Shown: in pieces, positions 31,909-40,748 of the stretch | Layout of the letters: every line of letters begins with the position of its first letter | Position numbering within the stretch: position 1 is the stretch's first letter | Source: Bacteroidota bacterium | Lineage (GTDB): Bacteria > Bacteroidota > Ignavibacteria > Palsa-1295 | Reading direction: 5' to 3' | Length of the DNA stretch: 64,000 nucleotides | Assembly: GCA_018266755.1 (NCBI GenBank) | Contig: JAFDZW010000005.1 | Span: 1,093,233 to 1,157,232 of the forward strand | Position numbers and translations under genes: made by a program | The notes under the pieces: model-generated | What the model was told of the DNA's origin: nothing | Databases searched by the model: none | The model's input: the letters and a program-made list of their open reading frames with translations, nothing else

Positions 31909-32673
31909 ATGACCTACACCACCGACACTGCAACGATCTCCTACGAACTCGTTCACGAAGAAAAACGAGGCGATCATATCCCTCTGCTGTTTCTGCACAG
32001 CGCCCTCGGGACGCGACGCGAGTTCGACCGACTCAAAGAATACTATCCCGACCGGATGCTCATCCTGCCGGATCTCCCATCGCACGGTGAGAGTACGACA
32101 ACGCTGCACGCAATCACAATGCACGACCTTGCGATGTGGATGCGGCGACTGGTCATCGAGCATCTGAAGATCCCAACCGTTGATATCATCGGCTACAGCA
32201 TGGGCGGCTATGTCGCGATCACGCTGGCGCTCCAGGAGCCGCGACTGGTGCGCAGCATCGTTAGTCATGCGATGAAGTTCTACTGGACCCAGACCGCGAT
32301 ATCGGAAGCGCTTGCCGGTCTCGACGCCGATGCTATCAAAGCTCGCTCGGAGAAAGCCTACGCAGCACTGTCCGCGATCCACGAACCCAACGATCTTCAC
32401 CGCACTGCGGCATTGGCTTCGTCAGTGATCCGGTCATTCGCTCAGAAGCAGTTAACCGAAGAAGACGTGAAGAAACTCGAATGTCCGCTGCTCGTATCGG
32501 TTGGCGATAACGACACGATGGTCACGCCGGAAGAAGTTACCCGTCTGTATGGAGCACTCGCACGAGAGAAGGCCTACCTCGCCATCCACCCGAACTCGCC
32601 ACACCAGATCTCAAAGCTCGATCTTGGATCATTTACCTTTTCAAATCGACTGGTATTTGGTGGAGAGCGATAG
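31909..32673 (+). CDS. Alpha/beta-hydrolase
   Basis: A 254-aa single-domain hydrolase. LLFLHSALGT provides the oxyanion region, GYSMGGYVA the nucleophile elbow (Ser97), VGDNDTMVTPEEV the acidic residue and HPNSPHQIS the catalytic histidine. A cap region lies between strands 6 and 7. The substrate is unknown. It ends 1 nt from the stop of the convergent anti-sigma factor. Confidence 0.85.
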   Translation: MTYTTDTATISYELVHEEKRGDHIPLLFLHSALGTRREFDRLKEYYPDRMLILPDLPSHGESTTTLHAITMHDLAMWMRRLVIEHLKIPTVDIIGYSMGGYVAITLALQEPRLVRSIVSHAMKFYWTQTAISEALAGLDADAIKARSEKAYAALSAIHEPNDLHRTAALASSVIRSFAQKQLTEEDVKKLECPLLVSVGDNDTMVTPEEVTRLYGALAREKAYLAIHPNSPHQISKLDLGSFTFSNRLVFGGER

Positions 32674-32674
32674 A

Positions 32675-33427
32675 TCAGGAGTCGCGAAGCCGAGCAACCA
32701 AGGAGTTGAGTTCGCCTTCCTTGAGAACACCAACAATCCAGAAGCGCAACGCACCTTGTGAGAACGACGCAACGGTATAGCCGTTGCGATCCCAACGGTG
32801 GAGCTCGTCCGAGAGGTGAGTGCCGCGGGGAAACTCATAGACATCTACCACCTCGCCTCTCAACTTCAACCGAATTACAGCCACCTGCTTACCCGCGACG
32901 TGCGCTGAGCGCGCCCCAAGAAGTTCATATCCACCCGACTCACTTGCCGAGAACGTTGGAGTGAACCCGACTGTCTCCCGGACCCACTCGGAGACGGCGG
33001 TGTAATCGGCGGAAGCGATCGAGCTTGCGACGCCTTGGGTTACTGCGTTCGTGTGGTCTGTCACGAATTCCGTCGCTTCGGCATCTTCGCTGCTCGGGAC
33101 ACTCCTATGAGTAAAGAACCAGACCGAGCACAGCAACGCCACGACACACGCCGCAACGCCTGCCATCCTCCACGAAATGATCGGGACCAATCGCTTCGCA
33201 GGAGGCGCCACCACAGCAGCGGCGCGGATGTGATCGCGAACGGACTCCGGCACCAGTTCTGAGGGAAACGCTGTCTTGAGCCGCTGATGTAATAGACTGT
33301 AGGCTCGAACTTGCTCGGCACATTGCGCGCAGGTGCGAAGGTGCTCGACGAAGTACGAGCGTTCTTCGGCCGAGAGTTCGCCATCGAGATACGGATGAAG
33401 CTGCGAATGAATATCCGGGGTCTCCAC
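32675..33427 (-). CDS. Zinc-finger anti-sigma factor
   Basis: A 250-aa protein starting at a GTG at 33427 directly beside the stop of the sigma gene. The N-terminal ZAS/zf-HC2 domain has HLRTCAQCAEQ (His29, Cys33, Cys36). A single membrane span (MAGVAACVVALLCSVWFF) lies near residues 88-105 and a periplasmic domain follows. It would hold the adjacent ECF sigma factor at the membrane until a signal arrives. Confidence 0.88.
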   Translation of the reverse strand: METPDIHSQLHPYLDGELSAEERSYFVEHLRTCAQCAEQVRAYSLLHQRLKTAFPSELVPESVRDHIRAAAVVAPPAKRLVPIISWRMAGVAACVVALLCSVWFFTHRSVPSSEDAEATEFVTDHTNAVTQGVASSIASADYTAVSEWVRETVGFTPTFSASESGGYELLGARSAHVAGKQVAVIRLKLRGEVVDVYEFPRGTHLSDELHRWDRNGYTVASFSQGALRFWIVGVLKEGELNSLVARLRDS

Positions 33428-33955
33428 TTACGGTCCGGGATAAAGTTGAAGACGGAGCGAATCGCGCAAGATCGCGCGACCGCGAGATAGCCTGGACATG
33501 ACAGTCCCGATCGGGATCTCGAGTACAAGCGCGATCTGCTTATAGTCGAGCTCCTCCAACTCTCGAAGCACGATCACTTCTCGAAACTCCGGCGGCAGCG
33601 CAGCAACCGCCGAACGCACTGCTAGCGATTCTTCCGATTGCACGAGCGAATCATCCGGCGAGACATCGTCGGACTGTATGCCGAAATGTTGCTCATCAAG
33701 CGATTCATGTCCCTGTCGGTTCTTCATTTGCTCGATCCACGTATAATACTGATTACGCACGATCTTCAGCACCCACGTCCGCGCATTGAGGCCTCGAAAT
33801 GTATCGAAATAGCGCATTGCCCTGAGATATGCGTCCTGGACAATATCCGCGGCATCTGCCCTATTTCCGCACAACCGAAGCGCGAACGAATAGGCCGCAT
33901 CCAGATGCGGCATGATCTCCTGTTCGAACCGTGCATGCTGTGTTTGGGGCCTCAA
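33428..33955 (-). CDS. ECF-type RNA polymerase sigma factor
   Basis: A 175-aa sigma-70 family protein with region 2 (DAAYSFALRLCGNRADAADI, VQDAYLRAMRYFDTF) and region 4 (LPPEFREVIVLRELEELDYK, QIALVLEIPIGTVMSRLSRG). Region 3 is missing, as is usual for ECF factors. It is co-transcribed with the anti-sigma gene. Its target promoters cannot be read from this window. Confidence 0.92.
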   Translation of the reverse strand: MRPQTQHARFEQEIMPHLDAAYSFALRLCGNRADAADIVQDAYLRAMRYFDTFRGLNARTWVLKIVRNQYYTWIEQMKNRQGHESLDEQHFGIQSDDVSPDDSLVQSEESLAVRSAVAALPPEFREVIVLRELEELDYKQIALVLEIPIGTVMSRLSRGRAILRDSLRLQLYPGP

Positions 33956-34081
33956 GCGATGAAGAGTGCCTCTGCAATAATAGTAATGACCGGAGGAGAC
34001 CCTAAAATATTCCCAAAATTCTTTCGGGGAATAAGAACGGTCAAGCGGCAGTCAGTAGCAATATTCACAATTCATAACTCT

Positions 34082-34579
34082 ATGCGTACTCGACTCGCTG
34101 TATTGAACGACACCCCGACCGACGGACCAAAAGCAACGCTCGTCATTCGACTGATGACAGGCTCAGTATTCTTCTGGGAAGGCATTCTTAAGTTCGTCTA
34201 TCCCAATCAAGGCGTGGGCCGATTCACGAAGATCGGATTTCCGATGCCTGTGGAGTTGGCGACCTTCGTCGCGCTGCTCGAGATCATCGGTGGGCTTTGT
34301 TTGCTGTTTGGATATCGGACACGGATCGTATCCGCGCTGTTCATCGGGCAGATGATCGTCGCCATTCTCTCGACGAAGATCGCTCTCTATCTCGGAACAT
34401 CTCCCTTGCCGCTCCCGCCCGCTCCGCCGACGGTAGGAATGTGGGCGGTATTGCACGAATCACGAGCGGATGTAGCCCAATTGCTGACGTGCGTGTTTCT
34501 GTTCTTGGCTGGTCCTGGTCCGATCTCGCTGGATGCTCGTCGCGTCTCGAGACCGGCAGGTGAGGTCAGTACTTCTTAA
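34082..34579 (+). CDS. DoxX-family membrane protein
   Basis: From the ATG at 34082 the protein is 165 aa with four membrane segments. LVIRLMTGSVFFWEGILKFV and GRFTKIGFPMPVELATFVALLEIIGGLCLLFGYRTRIVSALF are typical of DoxX. Many relatives are uncharacterised; some link to redox or respiratory processes. The end overlaps the convergent rhodanese gene by 14 nt. Confidence 0.85.
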   Translation: MRTRLAVLNDTPTDGPKATLVIRLMTGSVFFWEGILKFVYPNQGVGRFTKIGFPMPVELATFVALLEIIGGLCLLFGYRTRIVSALFIGQMIVAILSTKIALYLGTSPLPLPPAPPTVGMWAVLHESRADVAQLLTCVFLFLAGPGPISLDARRVSRPAGEVSTS

Positions 34580-34886
34580 CCTTCGGGTCGATGCGGTCGC
34601 TCCAGGCGTAGATGCCACCCTGAAGATTCTGCGCATTCGGGAAGCCGTTCTGGCGCAGGAAGGAAGTAACCATTGCGCTGCGGCTGCCGGTGCGGCAGAC
34701 GATAACGAGCGGGATGTCACCGCGCAGTTCGTCGAGGTGTGCGGGAATCTCGCGCATCTCGATGAGCGTCCCGCCGATATTCGAGAACTGGAATTCATCC
34801 GGGCGGCGGCAATCAATAAGCTGATGCTCGACATTGCTGTCGAGCATCTTCTTAAATTCTTCTACGGTAATATCGAACGGAGGCAT
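34566..34886 (-). CDS. Rhodanese-domain protein
   Basis: A 106-aa single rhodanese domain: QLIDCRRPDEF near 22-32, the active-site loop VCRTGSRS (Cys about 64) and LQGGIYAWSD at the end. Such proteins carry sulfur as a cysteine persulfide, often between sulfur donors and acceptors. It lies 18 nt beyond the nuoN stop and may share the nuo transcript. Confidence 0.9.
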   Translation of the reverse strand: MPPFDITVEEFKKMLDSNVEHQLIDCRRPDEFQFSNIGGTLIEMREIPAHLDELRGDIPLVIVCRTGSRSAMVTSFLRQNGFPNAQNLQGGIYAWSDRIDPKVKKY

Positions 34887-34904
34887 TCGCTCGTGGACGA
34901 TCGT

Positions 34905-36608
34905 TTACGACAGGTTAAAGAATCGGATCGCTTGCTTTGCCAGATCGACAAGCGGCGTGAAATACACGCCAAGTACGATCGTTGGTACGAGGAACACGAA
35001 AATGTATGCCTGCGAATACCATGAGAATCGGATCGTGCCATCGGCCTGCACATCGGCGGCATCGGTCAACGGCGCGGTCTGCTCGTCAGCCTGCTTGATG
35101 AACATCGCCTGCATGACGCGGACATAATAATAGAGCGACACCACCGAGTTCAGCGCCATCACGATCGCAAGCCAGAGCCACTGGGGCTGCTTTAAGATCG
35201 CAAGGAAAATATAGAACTTGCCGATGAAGCCTACCGTAAGCGGTATGCCGGTAAGCGAGACTAAGAACAACGAGAATGTGACGGCAAGCATTGGCGACTT
35301 TTTCGCAAAGCCCTTATAGTCTTCAACCTCTTCCGAACCGATCTTGTTGGCGATCAGCATCACGACATAGAACCCGCCGAGGTTCATGAAGAGATAAGCG
35401 ATCAGATACATGATGATCGACACCACGCCTGCATCCGACGCGCCCGGTGAAAGACCGATCACTTTCTGGCCGGCGCCGATCGTCACCAGACCGACAAGCA
35501 TATACCCGGCATGCGCAATCGTCGAATACGCGAGCATACGTTTCACGTTCGATTGTCGCAATGCCGAGAAATTCCCCAGCGACATCGTCAGTGCTGCAAT
35601 GACAGCGATTGCAAGCGGCCAATTGATCCATGGCTGCAACGTCTGACCATTTGCCGGCATCGCGAAGATCAGGAACCGCATGAGCATCGCAAATCCGCCG
35701 GCCTTCGACGCGACCGAGAGCAATGCAGTGACCGGGATCGGAGCTCCTTCGTACACGTCCGGTGTCCAGAAATGGAACGGGGCTGCGCTCACCTTGTACC
35801 CCATGCCGACAAGCGACAGAAGCACGGCACTCCAAAGTGCAGTGGTATTCACCGAGCCCATCACGAATTGTCCTTCAAGAATCTGTCGGATCGCAGTAAT
35901 GTTCGTCGTACCGGTCAGTCCGTACAGGATAGAAAATCCGTAGATCATCAGCCCGGAACTGAATGCTCCGAAGAGCACATATTTCATCGACGCTTCGGTG
36001 CTCTTGGCATTGTCCTTCATGAAGCCTGCCATGATGTAGCTCGAAATGGAGACCAGTTCGAGTGACACATACATCATTACCAGATCCATCGACTCGGCCA
36101 TCAGGAACATGCCGAGCGTCATGGCGAGCAAGAGTGAGTAGAACTCGCCGTTACGTCGGCCGCGCTCTTCGATCTCGCGAGACATCAACGACATACCGAT
36201 CACGAGCATACCGGAAAGCGAAATGATCAGCTTGAAAAGCACCGCGAAGTTATCGACAACCGCCATCGAATAGAAGACATCCATTGTCTTCGTCATCGAA
36301 TTCGCCATCGGCGGGAAGAGCGTCATCGTGTACGGGAAGATGCCTGTGCCACCTTGCCACGATTGATTGGGTGTCCACCACGTCATCTGCGTCAGCGACT
36401 CGACGAACGCCGCCGCAAGCACCAGTAGTGCGAACGACCCGACAAGTTTCTTGCCGGCCTTGTCTTTGATGAACAGATCGAGAATGATGGCGAGCAGGAA
36501 CCCACCGGTCACGATCGTCTCCGGCACGAACTTCGTCATGCTCTCAGCGACGAACTGACCGACGCTTCCGGCGCCCAGTGCGACTGTCTCAAGTAATGAT
36601 ACGTGCAT
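34905..36608 (-). CDS. nuoN: NADH-quinone oxidoreductase subunit N
   Basis: A 567-aa antiporter-like membrane subunit of complex I, with about 14 membrane helices. It has YVSLELVSISSYIMAGFMKD, KYVLFGAFSSGLMIYG and SNVKRMLAYSTIAHAGYMLVG, the usual helix pattern around the proton-channel glutamate and lysines. It is the last nuo gene of the operon. Confidence 0.93.
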   Translation of the reverse strand: MHVSLLETVALGAGSVGQFVAESMTKFVPETIVTGGFLLAIILDLFIKDKAGKKLVGSFALLVLAAAFVESLTQMTWWTPNQSWQGGTGIFPYTMTLFPPMANSMTKTMDVFYSMAVVDNFAVLFKLIISLSGMLVIGMSLMSREIEERGRRNGEFYSLLLAMTLGMFLMAESMDLVMMYVSLELVSISSYIMAGFMKDNAKSTEASMKYVLFGAFSSGLMIYGFSILYGLTGTTNITAIRQILEGQFVMGSVNTTALWSAVLLSLVGMGYKVSAAPFHFWTPDVYEGAPIPVTALLSVASKAGGFAMLMRFLIFAMPANGQTLQPWINWPLAIAVIAALTMSLGNFSALRQSNVKRMLAYSTIAHAGYMLVGLVTIGAGQKVIGLSPGASDAGVVSIIMYLIAYLFMNLGGFYVVMLIANKIGSEEVEDYKGFAKKSPMLAVTFSLFLVSLTGIPLTVGFIGKFYIFLAILKQPQWLWLAIVMALNSVVSLYYYVRVMQAMFIKQADEQTAPLTDAADVQADGTIRFSWYSQAYIFVFLVPTIVLGVYFTPLVDLAKQAIRFFNLS

Positions 36609-36630
36609 ACACTTCGCGTTGAACTCACAA

Positions 36631-36650
36631 GTCCGCCTCAGACGGCGGAC
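36631..36650. repeat. Hairpin between nuoN and nuoM
   Basis: GTCCGCC-TCAGAC-GGCGGAC is a 7-bp GC stem in the 56-nt spacer between nuoM and nuoN. It may be a minimal REP or an intercistronic stabiliser. Confidence 0.5.
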
Positions 36651-36664
36651 TCATGCAGAAAAAA

Positions 36665-38266
36665 TTACTTCAGGATCGAGGCGGCCTGTGCGGCGTGCGG
36701 CGCGGCTTTGTGGACGAAGTCCGCAAGCTGGTTCACACTCGTCATCATCAGGTTCAGGATCGGCGCCGGGTAAATACCCAGGAAGATCACGATCACTGCA
36801 AGCGGCACGAGCGCGACAAGCTCGCGGCCGTCGATATCGACGAGACCGTTCCAACGCTCCGGCAGCGTGCCGAGGAACATGCGCTGGAGTGCCCAGAGCA
36901 TATATGCGGCCGTGAGAATGATACCGAGCGTCGAGAGAATCGTCCAGAACTGGAAGGCCTGGAACGAGCCCAAGAAGACGAACGCCTCGCTAATGAAGCC
37001 CGAGAAGCCCGGCAGACCGAGTGACGCGAAGTAGCAGATCACGACGAGCGCGAAGTACTTCGGCATCTTGTTTGCCAAACCGCCGAACTCATTGAGTCCG
37101 CGCGTATGAGCCTGATCGTAGAGCACACCAACGCTCAAGAAGAGCATTGCCGTGATCGTCCCGTGATTGAACATCTGGAAAATTGCACCGGCCATGCCCT
37201 GCGAATTCAGCGATGCCATGCCAAGGAGCACATAGCCCATGTGGCTGACCGACGAATAGGCGATAAGCTTCTTCAAATCCTTCTGAGCCATGGCACAGAA
37301 TGCACCATAGACGATATTGATGAAGCCGAAGATCACGAGATACTGACTCGTCGCAACGGCGATCTCGGGGAAGATACCGTAGCAAATACGAAGGATACCA
37401 TACGTACCCATCTTGAGCAATACGCCTGCAAGAATCACCGAGATAGCAGTCGGTGCTTCGACGTGTGCATCCGGCAACCAGGTATGGAATGGGAACATCG
37501 GGATCTTGATGGCGAAGCCGAGGAAGAGTCCGAGATAACCGATGTAGCGCCAGGTCGTCATCGAACCCGCAAAGATCGAGCCGGCCATGTGGTTCGCCGG
37601 GTTCATCATGTCGAGCAGGTTGAACGTGTGGTACGGCGTACCGCCCATGTTTACGACCGTCGTCATGTTCAGCCCGATCATGACCAGAAGCATGAAGATC
37701 GAACCGAAGAGCGTATAGATGAAGAACTTGATCGCTGCATACTCGCGGCGTGGTCCGCCCCAGATACCGATGAGGAAATACATCGGCAACAGCATCAACT
37801 CCCAGAAGATATAGAAGAGGAAGAAGTCGAGCGAGACGAAAACGCCCATCATTCCTGTCACGAGCAAGAGATACATCATGAAGTATCCCTTCTCGTTCTT
37901 ATGGATCGAGAAACTGGCGATCGCGCCAACGAAGGCGACGAGCGCCGTCAGCAGCACCATCAGGACCGAGAGTCCGTCGATGCCCATCGCATAGTCAATG
38001 GCAATGTTGCCGAAGATCGGCAGGCCACCGAGGCGGATCCAGGAGAAGCGCTCCGTAAACTGGAACTGCTTCGGATCGTTGATTCCGGCGATCGAACCGT
38101 TAAAGTTCATCCACAAGATGATGGCAAAGATGATCTGCAATGCCGTCACCGCGACGGTGACGCCTCTGAGCATCTTCACATTCGTCTTCGGCAAGAAGGC
38201 GATGACGATCATTCCGAGCACCGGAAGGAACGTCAGGATCGATAGGATCGGAAAGTTAAATGGCAT
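36665..38266 (-). CDS. nuoM: NADH-quinone oxidoreductase subunit M
   Basis: A 533-aa antiporter-like complex I subunit with 14 predicted helices. FLFYIFWELMLLPMYFLIG contains the conserved Glu, and FPFHTWLPDAHVEAPTAISVILAGVLLKMGTYG and KDLKKLIAYSSVSHMGYVLLG are signature stretches. It is separated from nuoL by the subtilase gene. Confidence 0.95.
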   Translation of the reverse strand: MPFNFPILSILTFLPVLGMIVIAFLPKTNVKMLRGVTVAVTALQIIFAIILWMNFNGSIAGINDPKQFQFTERFSWIRLGGLPIFGNIAIDYAMGIDGLSVLMVLLTALVAFVGAIASFSIHKNEKGYFMMYLLLVTGMMGVFVSLDFFLFYIFWELMLLPMYFLIGIWGGPRREYAAIKFFIYTLFGSIFMLLVMIGLNMTTVVNMGGTPYHTFNLLDMMNPANHMAGSIFAGSMTTWRYIGYLGLFLGFAIKIPMFPFHTWLPDAHVEAPTAISVILAGVLLKMGTYGILRICYGIFPEIAVATSQYLVIFGFINIVYGAFCAMAQKDLKKLIAYSSVSHMGYVLLGMASLNSQGMAGAIFQMFNHGTITAMLFLSVGVLYDQAHTRGLNEFGGLANKMPKYFALVVICYFASLGLPGFSGFISEAFVFLGSFQAFQFWTILSTLGIILTAAYMLWALQRMFLGTLPERWNGLVDIDGRELVALVPLAVIVIFLGIYPAPILNLMMTSVNQLADFVHKAAPHAAQAASILK

Positions 38267-38296
38267 AATCGTTACTCAAAATACCTTCAATAAAAA

Positions 38297-40729
38297 TTAT
38301 TTAATCACCACGCGGCTCACGAGTATATCACCTTCGCCCGTCTGCAGACGCACGATATACACGCCGCTCGCAAGGCCCGCCACCGGCAGTTCCCAGCGGT
38401 TTGCACCGGCCGCGAAGACGCCCGCATCGTAAGATCCGACGGTCCGGCCGAGCATATCGCTGATCGAGATTGCGACGCGGCTCTCGCCCGCGAGGTTGAA
38501 ATACGCCATTGCCACCGTCGAGGCGGGGTTTGGCGACACCCGAAGATCGCTCGTGCGGTTGCCACTCACGGTCGGCACGGCATCGACATACACATTGTCG
38601 CCGGTGATCGAGACCGTCAGGTGAAGCGTTGCCGAATAATCGCTCGACTGCACCTGAATATCCATCGGCAACTGCTTGCCGTTGTCGGTCGTATCGCGCA
38701 CGAAAAGAAAATCGCCGGACTTGGTGCCGCCACTGGCGATCGTCCCGAGCGATACAGCGGTACTATGCACGGTATATCCGCTCTTCGGCAGTAAGGTAGC
38801 GGTAAAGTTCGCAGCGCCGCCGGTGTTCTTGAACGTCACCGACAGATCGTACTGCTTATTGATATAATCGAGCGAACCGTTCGTCTTGCCGTCGATACTG
38901 TACGAGTTGATCGACAGATTCGGCTTGGTCGTATCGACCCAAACATTGTCGCCAGTGATCTCGAGTGTCAAATACAGGGAGTCTTTATATTTCGCACCGT
39001 CGGTGACATAGAACACCATCGGAAGCTGCATGCCGTCGTCCGACGAATCGCGCGTAAACTTGAACACGCCGTTTGCCGTCGCATCGGTATTGAGCGCACC
39101 GAACGATGCCGAAGCCTGCTGTACGGTATAGCCGCCCTGCTGCACCAGCCTCACTGAAAGAGCATTGCCATTATTGCCGAGCAGATTACGGAAGGTGATC
39201 GAGAGCGCGTACTGCTTATTAAGATAATTCAATGTCCCGCTCGGCGTACCGTCCACACTGTATGACGAGATCACAAGTGCAGGAGTCTTTGCAGGGATCA
39301 GCGCATTTGCCGCATTCACTCGGCCCCAGTAGAGGTTACGATCGGTCGGCGACTTCAGCGCATCGACGGTCGAGACGATCTGGCTCTTTAAGATCTTCGG
39401 TGTCCAGTTCGGGTATCGCGATGCAAGCAATCCGGCAACACCGACAGTGTACGGACAGGAGAAGGACGTCCCGCCGGAGCTCCCATAGCTCGAATTCCCC
39501 GGAAACTCGGTCGACCAGATATTTGCACCCGGAGCATAGACATCCACACGATGGCCGTAGTTCGAAAAGCCAGTCACATGATCGTTCTCATCGGATGCGC
39601 CGACGGTCAGTACATTCGCATCGAGCGACGCGGGGATAAACGGAGTCGCGTCGATATTTGCACTGTTGTTGCCGGCCGCTGCAACGACAAGCGCGTTATG
39701 TGCGGTGGCATAATCGATGATCGAGTTCAAGAATGCAATATCGCTCGGCGTTGCGCCCGACGCATCGCCACCCCACGAACAATTAATGACCCGGGCCCCA
39801 TGCATCGCAGCATACGTAATTCCTTCGTATCCGAAGCTGATATTGCCTGCATTCTTCCCGGTATCGGCAGTACACTTGATCGGCAAGTAGTGGCAATTGA
39901 ACCCGACACCGGCAACGCCGAGTCCATTATCCGGTGTCGCGGCAAGACAGCCGGCGACGAACGTGCCATGTCCTTCATTCGGTCCGGGCATCGGGTCGTT
40001 GTCGCCTTTGTAGGTGCTGGTGTGGTCGGCACCCGACGAACTGCCTAGATCCCAGCCGTGCCAATTATCGACATACCCGTCACCATCGTCATCGACGCCG
40101 TTCGACCGCTTGTCTTTCCCTTTCGAATCCGTCCCCATCTCGCCCGGATTCGTCTGAAGGTTTGACATCAGATCCTCGTGAAGATAGTTCGTCCCTTCAT
40201 CGAGCACGGCAAGCACCACCGATGACGAACCCTTCGTGGTGTTCCATGCCGTCGGCACGCTCATGAGGTTCAGGCCATACTGATCGCCGCTGGTGAAGTG
40301 CGGATCGTTCGGTTGATAGCACGGTTTGAAAATGAAGCGGCGGCTGACGAGCTCGACTTCCGGCAATGTCATCAGCATCGATTCGATCCGTTCTGCCGAG
40401 AGCCCTTCGTTGCTATACACGATATTGGCAATCGTTTTCACGAAGCCGTCCGACTGTCGCGGATCGTCGCCGTCGAGGCCGAGGAATGGTTGGATGTCAC
40501 GCACACCGATTGTCTCGAACGCACGATCGAGATCGGCAAAACCCGTCGTCGTGCCCGCATGCAGATGCGAGGCCACGATCTTGCTCGACGGCTTGAATTT
40601 GATATAGAGAAAATTCTGCTGGAAGACGGCACCGCCCTTGGTGAAGCTCTGCGGCTGTTGGGCGAACGCCACCGTACCGAGCGCCGCCAGCAGCAATGCA
40701 ATAGAATATGTTCTGATCGAGTGCGTCAC
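38297..40729 (-). CDS. T9SS-exported subtilisin-like (S8) serine protease inside the nuo operon
   Basis: An 810-aa protein from a GTG with GAGGAG upstream; signal peptide TYSIALLLAALGTVAFAQ. A propeptide-like region precedes the S8 domain with Asp177 (VLDEGTNYLHED), His254 (GHGTFVAG) and Ser422 (GGTSFSCPYTVG). Two related beta domains follow (NSYSIDGKTNGSLDYINKQY-type repeats, about 505-725), then a type IX sorting domain (RVSPNPASTVAMAYF to ASGVYIVRLQTGE). It starts 20 nt after nuoL and ends 30 nt before nuoM, so co-transcription is likely. Confidence 0.92.
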   Translation of the reverse strand: MTHSIRTYSIALLLAALGTVAFAQQPQSFTKGGAVFQQNFLYIKFKPSSKIVASHLHAGTTTGFADLDRAFETIGVRDIQPFLGLDGDDPRQSDGFVKTIANIVYSNEGLSAERIESMLMTLPEVELVSRRFIFKPCYQPNDPHFTSGDQYGLNLMSVPTAWNTTKGSSSVVLAVLDEGTNYLHEDLMSNLQTNPGEMGTDSKGKDKRSNGVDDDGDGYVDNWHGWDLGSSSGADHTSTYKGDNDPMPGPNEGHGTFVAGCLAATPDNGLGVAGVGFNCHYLPIKCTADTGKNAGNISFGYEGITYAAMHGARVINCSWGGDASGATPSDIAFLNSIIDYATAHNALVVAAAGNNSANIDATPFIPASLDANVLTVGASDENDHVTGFSNYGHRVDVYAPGANIWSTEFPGNSSYGSSGGTSFSCPYTVGVAGLLASRYPNWTPKILKSQIVSTVDALKSPTDRNLYWGRVNAANALIPAKTPALVISSYSVDGTPSGTLNYLNKQYALSITFRNLLGNNGNALSVRLVQQGGYTVQQASASFGALNTDATANGVFKFTRDSSDDGMQLPMVFYVTDGAKYKDSLYLTLEITGDNVWVDTTKPNLSINSYSIDGKTNGSLDYINKQYDLSVTFKNTGGAANFTATLLPKSGYTVHSTAVSLGTIASGGTKSGDFLFVRDTTDNGKQLPMDIQVQSSDYSATLHLTVSITGDNVYVDAVPTVSGNRTSDLRVSPNPASTVAMAYFNLAGESRVAISISDMLGRTVGSYDAGVFAAGANRWELPVAGLASGVYIVRLQTGEGDILVSRVVIK

Positions 40730-40748
40730 GTAGGGTGGTCTCCTCTGG

